DNA of 14,583 nt, from assembly GCA_036940085.1 (NCBI GenBank), contig JALLBK010000332.1, positions 1 through 14,583 of the forward strand, written 5' to 3'. The translations under genes were made by a program, and so were the position numbers. This document shows positions 1 through 9,900 of the stretch, one piece after another; positions within the stretch are counted from its first letter, which is position 1, and each line of letters begins with the position of its first letter. This DNA comes from Discostella pseudostelligera (lineage: Eukaryota > Bacillariophyta > Thalassiosirophyceae > Thalassiosirales > Thalassiosiraceae). The notes below the pieces were generated by a model. It worked only from the letters and a program-made list of their open reading frames with translations. It did no database searches and was not told the DNA's origin.

Positions 1-1
1 A

Positions 2-133
2 TACAGATTGGCCGATGCTGGCTCTCTTTTCGACTCATCTGAGTCTGAGGACAGCGTTGAATACGGGTGTTATAGTGTAACTGTAATTCTTAGTAAGCCA
101 TGCATCATGCATCACATCGGTAGTAATTGGTAG
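2..133 (+). CDS. possible 3' tail of an upstream gene (partial)
   Basis: From the left edge, one plus-strand frame stays open for 43 codons and ends at TAG 131-133. Its start is an acidic, serine-rich stretch (LFDSSESEDSVEYG), which looks more like a protein C-terminus than random sequence. A second frame, beginning at base 3, is also open but stops at 78-80, so the frame choice is uncertain. No family can be recognised from so few residues. It may be the last exon of a gene lying mostly outside the window, or simply untranslated sequence. Confidence 0.25.
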   Translation, partial: YRLADAGSLFDSSESEDSVEYGCYSVTVILSKPCIMHHIGSNW

Positions 134-519
134 TATTAGTATCGTATAGTAACCATGATGTATGGGGAGCCGTGATGTGCGGCAAATAGATTCATAATCA
201 TGTCTTTACCATATCAAAAAATTGACGACAAGTACATCTCTACACTATCTGCAATCTCGTGCTTCGACCTTCTTCAACAGACTTCGGTTATATTTCACCC
301 CCTTGCTGCTGTGTGTTTTCCATGAACAATGTTGTCGCCCGTGCAATGGAAAGATTGTTGCTTCGCGCCAATAGTTATCAAACCAATATGGAATCACAAC
401 AATCTCGGCTGGATCTGTGGATTGCGGATTAATAATAAGACTCCATCCCTCTCTCTCATCTCTCCTAATGAATCAAATATAGAGTCGTGTCCAGTATCCA
501 AAGTTCATCCATCCATCCC
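134..519. other. intergenic stretch, nothing recognised
   Basis: This stretch of about 385 bases lies left of the Vma22-like gene. It must include that gene's 3' untranslated region, which is on the minus strand. No convincing ORF, RNA gene or repeat was seen. A plus-strand ORF starting at 329 looks like chance. Confidence 0.5.
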
Positions 520-1410
520 TTACTTTTCCACTCCCATCCCCTTATCATTTCCCTTCTCCTGATGATTTATAATTTGCATAATTTCCCTCGCCAAATTCGC
601 CACCTCGACATAGTACGCCAACGCATCCCGAGACTTGGATTGTGCAACTCGTAATGCAGGAGGGGGTACCCCAAACAGAGTTAATGGATTCTGCTGCTTC
701 TGCTCATCGTCATTGCCTTCGTCGATTGGGTATGTTTCTGTAATCCATTGGTTTGTTGTGCCGGCAGCTGCAGCAGTCGTCACTACATTCTCGCCCCCTC
801 GATATCGTCGTCGTCTCAGTCCCATTGGTTCTTCATCGCTATCTGATATTAGAGTATCATGTTGTTGCTGCTGTGGTTGTTGGGATATTTCTCTCGAAGA
901 ATGTTGCTGTATCGCCTTCATCATTCCATCCAAATGTAGCACAAACTTACCAGCACCCAATGATGTCGCTTCATCTTCGTTATTATTATTCTCTCGTGTC
1001 ACATCATCGTCACTGTCAATAAAATCATAATCAATTTTTTTCTTCCATTCCAACAAAGCCTGAGCTCGAAGTTCCTCACGAACATCCTCCGGCGTGAATT
1101 CAAGTTTGCCTCCGCCGCTGGCAATGGTTTGGTAAGACCGGCCGCGACGGGCCTTGGTGATATTCCAGAAACATTGACGAAGATTGTCGTTGGCAGAGGC
1201 GTGGAGAGATTGATATTGATGAATTAGGGTGAGAATGTTGATTGTGGGTGTGGCGCTATTGTTGCTGCTGCTGTTGCTGCTGTGAGCGGTAGCAGCCGCT
1301 GTGGCGGCGGTACCGGATGTTGCGGCGGCCATGGTCATGGTCAAGATCGTTGAACATTGTTTGTTTTTGCGCGCGTCGCTTGCGTCACGTCTCCCGCCAT
1401 TGTTTCGCAT
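520..1410 (-). CDS. VMA22: V-ATPase assembly factor, Vma22/CCDC115 family
   Basis: This is a single 296-residue ORF without introns. The family recognition rests on two blocks. The first, at about residues 60-92, is a helical segment containing NLRQCFWNITKARRG, matching the family pattern of helix followed by a 'W.L.KARY' motif. The second, at about residues 240-285, contains NPLTLFGVPPPALRVAQ and a following helix, matching the C-terminal 'P L.wFG.LvP.sLR.Aq..F' block of human CCDC115. Between them lie low-complexity inserts (Asn/Glu, poly-Gln, Asp/Ser acidic runs), which make it longer than the roughly 180-residue human and yeast proteins. Members act at the ER or Golgi, where they help assemble the Vo sector of the proton-pumping V-ATPase; they are not part of the finished enzyme. 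The start is the first ATG (1408-1410); a second Met pair near residues 25-27 could also serve. It is transcribed divergently from the CbiZ-CbiB gene. Confidence 0.78.
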   Translation of the reverse strand: MRNNGGRRDASDARKNKQCSTILTMTMAAATSGTAATAAATAHSSNSSSNNSATPTINILTLIHQYQSLHASANDNLRQCFWNITKARRGRSYQTIASGGGKLEFTPEDVREELRAQALLEWKKKIDYDFIDSDDDVTRENNNNEDEATSLGAGKFVLHLDGMMKAIQQHSSREISQQPQQQQHDTLISDSDEEPMGLRRRRYRGGENVVTTAAAAGTTNQWITETYPIDEGNDDEQKQQNPLTLFGVPPPALRVAQSKSRDALAYYVEVANLAREIMQIINHQEKGNDKGMGVEK

Positions 1411-1665
1411 TGAATTTTGAAATTAAAATTTGAAATTAGCGCCCTATGTATTCACGTCGGAATTTTGTACAACATGTAGATTGCAATATGACGTCGACAA
1501 AAATAATACTCCCGCTATTTTTTGAAGCACGTGCTACGACGACGACGATGTGCATCGACGATGGACGAAGCAGGATGCAGGCGACGATGAAGACGAAGAC
1601 GATTGTATCTGGTGGTGCACCGGACAATATTATCATAGGCTTCACTCGCAGCTCCTTTGCCAAAC
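1411..1665. promoter_or_regulatory. shared divergent promoter of VMA22 and cbiZ-cbiB
   Basis: These 255 bases separate the two divergent start codons and must hold both core promoters and both 5' leaders. Visible candidate elements are TGACGT at 1489-1494, a bZIP half-site type linked to CO2/cAMP control in diatoms, and a perfect 10-base palindrome AGCACGTGCT at 1526-1535 with a G-box core CACGTG. No clear TATA box was seen. Which of the two genes these sites would serve cannot be told from sequence. Confidence 0.4.
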
Positions 1666-3879
1666 ATGCAAAATAATGAGCTGCATCAGCTTCGTCTGTC
1701 GACCGGGGCGATAGTCTCCGTGAACGATCACCGGGTGCGAGTCGATATTGACATTGGTATACCGTCGTCGACTTCGACATCATCGTCATCTTGTACATCA
1801 TGTTGCAGCTATCGCTATCAATGCCTCTCCTCGGCCACTCTCAATGGTGGGAATCACACCTTTGTCGATAGCGCTAACAACAACGAGGTCCACAAAAAGA
1901 CAAAGGCGGCGCATGTCATCAACTACAAGGTACCCGACACATACGACGGCCTGCATCCGCCGCCGCTCCAACTTCTCGCGAACTTCGCCAAGAAAGAGAT
2001 AGTCGATGATGATGACGACCACGATGGGATGGTGCTAGACAATACAATTGGACTGTTGACTGCAGCGAGCATGAAGACCATGACAACGGCATCGCGTAGC
2101 ATCATCTGCGCGGGGGGAGAAGTTAACATTGATGTGATTGTTACGGCGGGTCTTTCCAATGCGAGGTCGGTATGTGCCGACGCAGATTACTTTGTTTGCT
2201 GTGAAAGCAACAGTAGCAGAACCAATGATGAGGATATGACACATACTGCAACTACTGCTGAACAATCACCATCACCTGTGGGGACCATCAACACTATCGT
2301 CATCGTAAATGGTGCACCACTCACACCTGCTGCCCAGGTCGAGGCGTATGCAATTGCCATTGAGGCAAAATGTGCTTCGTGTGTCAAGCTTGGAGTACTT
2401 TGTGCCAAAGATCCGACGAACTATGGTATGGGCACTGGTACTGACTGCTGTGTCTTATTATCTCCCTGTATTATATCGCCAAAGAAACATGCAACCACTG
2501 CTACTACTACTAACACTTGTTGCTCATGTGTGGGAGGAGGAGGGGAAGTAGTCGTCAAACATGCTGGAAAGCACACCCTATTTGCCGAGATGTTAGGACA
2601 GGCTGTTCAAGAGGCCACGACGGAGGCGATCATGATCAATATTCGACATTTGCATTACAATTTTGCCACATACACCCTGCAGCGATGGATACGTATCCTC
2701 CGTGCTGGAATAATGAAGGGCGCTAGACCATCCTACATTCCTCGAAATCCCATGGTGCCCGTTCCAAGACCACCACTGTCGGTGACATCTATTGGTCTTT
2801 GCTTTGTATTTGTAACATATTTGCTGCCGTTCAATGCTAACGGGAAATTGCTAGTGGCGGCTGTGACATGGGACAGATTCCTTGGAGAACCACCTCTTCG
2901 ATTCCATCCCGTGTGTATTGCTGGGTCGATGATTAATCTTTGCTTGTCGTGGTGCACTCCTGTTTCACATCCTCGAATCTTCTCAAATCCCATGCTTGGA
3001 TTGTTTTGTGGATTCACATTGCTCGCTTCCATGCTGGTGATCTTCCTTTATGGAGCTTGGAAATATCTTCATTTTACCGATGCGATCATCCTCCTGGCAC
3101 GTCGAGTCAATGCCAATGGTGGTGACAACTTATGCCACATTTCTACTGCATGCAACAACTCAATGATAAGTTTGGTGGTGGAACATGCATTAGAAATGAT
3201 GGGATGGGTTCTCAAGCTCCTGCTATTGAAATCTACATTATCACTTCAATTACTATGCACAGTAGCCCTACAAATGGCTCATTATCTCGAACGCGATCAA
3301 ATTGACGAGGCGCGAATACAGTTGGCATGGCTGTGCAGTCGTGATGCATCAAAATTGGGATCTTCTGACCTTGCGGGGGCTACATTAGAGAGCCTATCGG
3401 AAAATTTATCTGATGGTTTTATTGCTCCACTATTCTGGTACGTGCTCTTGGGACCAATGGGAGCTCTGGGTTATCGCATCGTTAACACACTTGATTCGAG
3501 GATCGGTTATCGAGGAAAATTTGAATGGTTTGGGAAAGCGTCGGCGAGGTTGGATGATTTGGTCAACTTTGTTCCAGCTCGATTAACTGCATTACTGTTG
3601 GCATTTGCGGCTTGCCCTACTCGAGGATGGACTAGTGCGAGGAAAGGACTTCAAACGGCGTGGACAGATGTGGAACAGTGTGAATCTCCCAATGCTGGTT
3701 GGCCAATGGCGTGCTTTGCTGGGGTACTGGGTGTTCGATTGATGAAAGAAGGAGCATATTGCTTAGGAGCGGATGGTGCAAATCCTCGGCCAGTGGATAT
3801 TCGAGTTGGACATACAGTTACTCAAGTTGCTGGCGGGGTATCAATCCTAGTTAGTGTTATAATTACTTCAATCTACTAA
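1666..3879 (+). CDS. cbiZ-cbiB: bifunctional CbiZ-CbiB: adenosylcobinamide amidohydrolase fused to adenosylcobinamide-phosphate synthase
   Basis: An intronless ORF of 737 residues. Residues ~48-325 match CbiZ (Pfam PF01955): LSSATLNGG (54-62), HVINYKVPDTYD (83-94), GLLTAASM (129-136), VTAGLSNAR (159-167), GTINTIVIV (206-214), PLTPAAQVEA (218-227), AIEAKCAS (231-238), GMGTGTD (254-260) and KHAGKHTLFAEMLGQAV (298-314). Residues ~392-735 match the membrane protein CbiB/CobD: WDRFLGEPPLRFHPV (402-416), ESLSENLSDGFIAPLFW (575-591), NTLDSRIGYR (607-616), RLDDLVNFVPARLTALL (628-644) and ESPNAGWPMA (673-682). By family knowledge, CbiZ hydrolyses adenosylcobinamide (in some species also pseudocobalamin) to adenosylcobyric acid, and CbiB condenses that acid with aminopropanol phosphate; the pair is a salvage module. 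About 65 residues with a basic stretch and one hydrophobic segment (371-389) link the domains. The start is the first ATG after an in-frame stop at 1636-1638. No signal peptide is visible. Cys-rich low-complexity inserts lie at 36-49 and 276-293. Confidence 0.93.
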   Translation: MQNNELHQLRLSTGAIVSVNDHRVRVDIDIGIPSSTSTSSSSCTSCCSYRYQCLSSATLNGGNHTFVDSANNNEVHKKTKAAHVINYKVPDTYDGLHPPPLQLLANFAKKEIVDDDDDHDGMVLDNTIGLLTAASMKTMTTASRSIICAGGEVNIDVIVTAGLSNARSVCADADYFVCCESNSSRTNDEDMTHTATTAEQSPSPVGTINTIVIVNGAPLTPAAQVEAYAIAIEAKCASCVKLGVLCAKDPTNYGMGTGTDCCVLLSPCIISPKKHATTATTTNTCCSCVGGGGEVVVKHAGKHTLFAEMLGQAVQEATTEAIMINIRHLHYNFATYTLQRWIRILRAGIMKGARPSYIPRNPMVPVPRPPLSVTSIGLCFVFVTYLLPFNANGKLLVAAVTWDRFLGEPPLRFHPVCIAGSMINLCLSWCTPVSHPRIFSNPMLGLFCGFTLLASMLVIFLYGAWKYLHFTDAIILLARRVNANGGDNLCHISTACNNSMISLVVEHALEMMGWVLKLLLLKSTLSLQLLCTVALQMAHYLERDQIDEARIQLAWLCSRDASKLGSSDLAGATLESLSENLSDGFIAPLFWYVLLGPMGALGYRIVNTLDSRIGYRGKFEWFGKASARLDDLVNFVPARLTALLLAFAACPTRGWTSARKGLQTAWTDVEQCESPNAGWPMACFAGVLGVRLMKEGAYCLGADGANPRPVDIRVGHTVTQVAGGVSILVSVIITSIY

Positions 3880-3942
3880 ACATTGGAATTAGAATGAAAT
3901 CACTCGATGCACCGCTGGTGGTTCCCAAGATCAACAACTACC
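3880..3942. other. 63-base convergent gap between stop codons
   Basis: The stop codons of the CbiZ-CbiB gene (plus) and the ABCC gene (minus) are only 63 bases apart, so the two 3' untranslated regions almost certainly overlap on opposite strands. No clear AATAAA signal was seen on either strand; AATGAA occurs at about 3893-3898. Confidence 0.6.
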
Positions 3943-6900
3943 TCAATTTTCATCTTCCCACGCGTCAACGAGGGATTTGAAGATGCCATTCTCTTTTGAC
4001 AGCAACGCCGATGGCTTGTCGAATTCTGCAGCCTGACCATCATCCATGACTAGAACATAATCGCTGTCCATAATGGTATTCAGCCTGTGTGCGACAGTGA
4101 TGCAGGTTGCATCACTGAACTCTGACCGGAACACACGCTGGATTCGGGCATCTGTATCGGCATCGACCGATGCAGTTGCCTGGAAGAAAATGTTGTGAGA
4201 TTCAAAGTGAAACTAATCTCGATCAAGCGGAATAGATGCATAGACTCACCTCATCCATTATAACAATTCTCGCACCGGTGAGCATAGCACGTGCAATCAC
4301 GAGGAGCTGCCTTTGTCCAACTGAAAAGTTATTTCCTCCTACTGAAACTTCGTCGGATAGGGACTTGATGGGCTGACTGCGCCCACTAGTCCATTTTTCG
4401 TTCCCAAGAGATGAAAGGCTGACCTTCGATGACACCGTTACCATCTGAGTAAAAAGGCCAACTTGCGTCAACACTTCATAAAGTCTGCTATCTTCATAAT
4501 CGCCTGTTAAAGTGGGTGCTTGTGAGCATATTGTTTATAACGGGAGGCACGAATTCACAGGGGTGGACAGATATTTACCAAAGGGATCGAGATTTGAACG
4601 AATTGTCCCAGAAAATAGAACTGGATCCTGAGGAATGACAGCGATAACGGATCTGAAAATATTATCACAAAGGCTGTTTAGCGAATTATAACGACATAAT
4701 TACTAGACAGATAATGAAGTAAGAAAAAGTTACTTACCGCAATTTCTTGAGACCCAATGACTTTATATCAATGCCATCAATTGTAATCGATCCTGAGTTC
4801 AATTCAACTATCCTGAGTAATGCTACCATCAACTGAAATGCGTTGATAATTGGAACGTGAGATGTTGAGCATCAAAGTTTTATGGCAAACTGGCAGCAGG
4901 AAACTTACTGTTGACTTCCCCGCACCTGGACACAATAAAGGTCAAAAGGTTAGACTAAAGATTAGTCGGAAGTAACAAGAATTTCACGCGACATATATAC
5001 CTGTTCTCCCTACCACACCGACTTTGCTCTTGGCTGGAATCGAAATGTTGAGTCCTTTCAGGACAAGTGGCAAACCGGGCCTGTACTTCAAAGTCACGTT
5101 AATAAATTCAATCCGGCCTTCCATCGGCCAATTCATCGCCAATCCGTCTGATAGAGTCGATCGCGGTGCTTCTCCCGGAATGTTGAAATATTGCTGGATT
5201 CTTTCTACCGCTACGAAGTTTGCCTCCAAGTCGCTTGCCATTCTGACGGTCCAATTCAAAGTGTTTGTGATGGAGAGAGCAAACGAAAGAGAGAGACCGG
5301 CAAGCCCTAAAAGAAGGAATAAATACATAAAGCATGAGTCACTGCAAGGTTGCCTCACATTGAGCTGTTGTGAACCGAAGCAAACTGCGAAACATAGACT
5401 TACCAGCGAAGTGTTCATTTCCCCCTAATGCAGGGTGTTCCAGTACGGCTAGGAGACAGGCACTCGCGATAATCAAGGTTCCAGCGAACTCCAGGCGCAG
5501 AGAGAGCCAACTCTGAGAAGAAAAAGTGAGATGGTATGCTGTCTGCTGAGTGTTTAGCATACCCACCATCCTGTCACTCAAAGATTTCTCTGCTTCGAAG
5601 GCCCGTATAGTTAATACGCCATCAAGAGTCTCTCCCAAGAGAGCGTATATTGGAGATCGACAAACGGAGTCAAGCTGCATGTGGTTCGGTTTGATGAAAA
5701 TAATGTGAGCGTCATCGAACGACACATTTCAAGGAAGAAGGCATTTACGTACTCGTTTCAATTCCCTATAAGTCATAGTAAAGAATCGTTGTTGATGAAC
5801 GTAATATAACATGATCTGATTAAAAGGATTCGTGAGCTCAAGGTTAGGACGACCATTTCAACATGCAAAATAAAACTAATGAAGAAAATAATGATCTCAC
5901 CGGAACCAAACCAATAATGAACATAGGCGTTACTGCCATCACGACAATGACTGTACTGAACACATTCACAATGTTCGCTAGGTACGACCGGCCTGCAGCA
6001 ACGACCTGCTCATCTACCGTGTACAAGTCCTTGCTGAAACGATTAATGATTCTTCCTGTTGGAGTCCTATGGATAAGGTGTGAAGACAAACGACGATGAG
6101 ACTGATGATTGAGTGAGAGAAACAAGGAGTCGATCCATATACATACGTATCAAAGAACGCCATTGGGGCATTGAGGACCACGTCAAGAAGTTGCTCAAAC
6201 ATGGAGCGCGACGCTCTAAGCCCAACAAGCATGAAAAGTATTTGTCGGCAAAATGTACCGAAGATGGCTAGAAAATTGATAAACGCGTATATTCCCAAGA
6301 AGTAAAAGGCGTCAGATCCCCCAGTACGCGACCAGTACGTCAGCCACCACTTAGATGCAACGTTGAGGACCTCCACTGCGACGTACATTCCGAGAATCAC
6401 AATCCCAACTGATATACCTCCGCCTGCTCTCGCCCAGGCCAGATAGACACGTCGGTCGACGGAGCCTTTTTCACGTTCGTTGAATTCATCAGTCATAAGT
6501 GCCCTGCTGTCGTTTGCCTCGTCTTCTCTCACGCTATTACTTATCCTACGTGATGAGCTGATCATGATGTTACTCACACGTCGGGGCTCTACTCGAACTA
6601 ACTTGTCCACCTCTTGCTCATCGCCACCGTAATCAACGGGATCCCCTGATGCGACATCCCAATCCTCGGCGTTTGTAGCACCCTCGTCAGACGGTACTCC
6701 ACCAATCATTGCGGTCGACGTATCTGTAATTGTTTTCAGGAATGCCGTGAACCGAGATTTTGGATTAGAAGATAGTTCCGTATACGTCCCAACCTCAGCA
6801 ACGCATCCATTGTCTAAGACTAAAATCTTATCCCTGTGAGTGCAGTGGAATGTTAAAAGTCAGCAGCGCAGGAAAATGAATTCAATAAACGCACTTCTCG

Positions 6901-9900
6901 CAGTAGAGGGCTCAATGTGACAAATAATTGCACTTACACCAAGGGGTGGCTCAAGTGATGCAAAGCGTTAGTGACCAAAATGACAGTCGCATTCCTATTA
7001 GGACGAGTATCATCCGAGCCTAGTTTTGACGGACTTCTTCCCAACAGACGTTCGGAAAATCCACGAATACCACCATAAGCTTGCTCTTCATCCGGCTTCC
7101 GATCTTTCTCTTTACTCTTCCCCAGGAGCAGCTCGTCAACGACGCATTTGTTGAACAGGTCTTTGCCTACGTGAGCGTCTACCGCCGCCAACGGGTCGTC
7201 AAGAAGGTACAGGTCAGCATCATGGTAAACTGCACGTGCCAATGCGACTCTTGCTTTTTGCCCGCCAGAAAGCGTAATTCCCTTTTCTCCAATCTCTGTT
7301 TGGTCTCCGTGAGGTAGCAGTTTCATGTCATGGCTCAGCGAGCACACTCTCAGTGCTAGTTGATATCGCTCTTCATCGATGGGGCTTGTGTGTCCAAACA
7401 AAATATTTTGTCTCACAGTTTCATTCATAATGAAGGGAGTTTGAAGGAATGCTCCAAGCCTACCTTTCACTGCTAGTTCTGTGCCCGTAAGGGGACGTCC
7501 CTCACCAAGGATGCTGTTAATCAGTGTAGACTAATTGCGGTGGGGGTCAGTTACGGCGCGGGTGGGAACAACATAAAGGCATTTTGCAGATCCATTTACC
7601 TTTCCTGCGCCAACTCCACCAACGACGGCAACAAATTCTCCCCGTCCGCAATGCATGGTGACTCTCCGTAGCGAAAGAAGAGAGGAGGGAGACCACGGAC
7701 CTTCCTGGTCAGTTTGGTTTGATTCATCGCGGAGAATCTCAGGGTGTAACTCTTGTTCCAACTCTTTTAACTTGTCCTCTGCATCCTTAAGCTGTGCCTT
7801 CAGCAAGAGCCTGCAGCGGTGTGTTATCAAGATAGATACATTGAATTGCAAAAGTGAGAACCGGTCGAAGATATAATACAGCTGGTATGATCTGGCAATA
7901 CTGTCTTACATATCCCAACTTGTGTCTAAATTTGCCTCCATCATCATTCGATGGTGCTGTTGCATCAGGCCTCGTATTCCGCTTTCATTTCCTGTAGCAC
8001 CCGCTTCTCCACCACCAGTAGGCAATTGAGGCTTCTTCGAATCTGGAATAGGCAAAGGGATAGGTAAGCTTCTACGCAAAGAAAGAGTCGATTGTATTCT
8101 CAAGCACTATCATCGTGGCAGCACATTCCTCACCATAGACAAATGTTCCATTTTTCATCCAAACTTCTCCCTTCTCCTTCAATTGTCCCTCACCGACACA
8201 AACTACCTCCTCGCCCAACAAGAATTCGCGCACGCGTTCACATGATATGCCCGCCTCCACGATGCTGTTCACTATCTGGGGGAACATGAACATAGGAAAC
8301 CGAATGATATCAAACAATGCCAAAGCTGTCAATGCCGTGGCAACGTCAAGTGTGTTTCCGGCAAAAGTATATGCAGCAAAGGTTGAAACGGCAACGATCA
8401 GTGGGGCCGACGAGTAGCTAGTGATCGATATCGCCGAGGTCACAAAGTAATGGCGCAATCGACTCAACTCCTGATCACGAAGCTGCAACAGCTTGGCACG
8501 AAAATCTTCCTCCCACGCCTGGATTTTGATGATCTTCATCGCACCCAATATCTCATTGTTCAACGAAACCCGATCATCCCGTGCCTTCATCAATACCTTT
8601 TGAATACGACCCAACCAAGCCGCGACTACTTTGGTGATGGGGATCATGAGCGCGATGACAACCACCCCCGCGAGGCAGCTGGGTCCGACCTGTCCCCAAA
8701 GAAAGTACATGGCCAGTCCAATCTGGAAGAAGGAATACCAAACTGCATGGAGATAAGTCATTAATTCTTGCATCCGTTGTGCATCAATCCCCACAAGGTT
8801 GGCAATCTCTCCTGGTCCACCATGAGCGTGGCGTTCCTTGAGCGAGAGCACCAGAGACTTGTTGTAGATGGCCTGCATAATTATTTGATGTTGAGAGTGA
8901 GTGGTTGACGATAAGAGAAATTGGTTGTTCGATTAATCTCGAGAGATTCCTTACAATGATGACAGCCGTGCGTATTCGCAGTCCACAAGTGTAACATTTG
9001 TAGAAGTAATGTCGGAGACTGATGCTCATGGCGATTTGACTCAAGGTCACTAAATAATAATAGTGTGTGAGTGTGGATGATCAAGATATAATATTAGAGA
9101 TGGCACAAACAGATGAATGCATCAATGAAGAGAGAGACAAACAACTAACCTAAAACCATGAGGGATAGACCATAACTCATGGGAGCATTCTCATCCCTCA
9201 AAAATCGAATGAGTCGATTCAACACCTGCGGCCCAACGAAGAGACAGGAATCATGCACGAGTTTGAGCAGACCGGCATTGAGAAAGTCTGCCCCGAATGC
9301 ATTGTACAATGCGCGGATGAGGGATGGTTGGTATTTGTCGTAATTGTCGTCAAGGTCCAAGAGTCCATCCATTAATAGGTCTTTGTCCTTTGGATCAGAA
9401 GATTGAGTTTCATCGGTGGGAGGGGCATCATCCACCTTCTTCCCCTCATCGCCATTGCTGCTACCACCAATATTGGTCTTTTTGGCCTTATCCAATTCAG
9501 CCTTCCAGCACTTCGAAAATACAGCATACACCTCATTCGTTTCACAATCCTTGGGAAGCGGCAACGTCTCCAAATCTTGCAGATTCAGTTGACCATTGGC
9601 ATTGCCCGTTTGTATGAGGGGCGATATCCAATCGAATGTGATGGATGTCCAATATGCACCGAGTAGATTGCGAACTTTGGAGAGCTGAAGTTTGAATTCT
9701 GCCGCAAGAGACGATGCTGATGATGAGGATGTTTGATGGATATCATCATTGATTTGTTGGTGCATCCCTATAGATTCCTTTGCAGCAGCGGCGGCGGTAG
9801 TAGTTGTTGTTGCAGAGAATTCCACTTTGGAGCTGTGAGCGTCGGAAGTCTGCTGCAACAGAGGAGCTCTTTCGCCATCATTCAGATTCGCACTCGCTGT

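Noticed and set aside
635..1030. 131-residue plus-strand ORF rich in Cys and Ser
   Set aside because: It is exactly antisense to the low-complexity part of the Vma22-like gene; its Cys runs are the complement of the poly-Gln and acidic codon repeats.
1657..1665. Non-ATG (TTG) start three codons upstream for the CbiZ-CbiB gene
   Set aside because: Nuclear genes normally start at ATG, and an ATG lies three codons in. The extra residues add nothing to the CbiZ domain.
5024..5428. 134-residue plus-strand ORF
   Set aside because: Antisense to ABCC exons 10 and 11; no recognisable motifs, and it crosses their splice sites.
7128..7200. Asp instead of Glu after Walker B in NBD1 of the ABCC transporter as a possible defect
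   Set aside because: This change is standard in ABCC family NBD1, where the first ATP site is degenerate. The second site has the normal Glu.
8072..8133. Reading straight on in frame past 8134 instead of splicing out 8043-8133
   Set aside because: The frame stops soon after, and the coil region leading to NBD1 is in another frame. A GTGAGG donor and a pyrimidine-rich CAG acceptor restore the frame cleanly.
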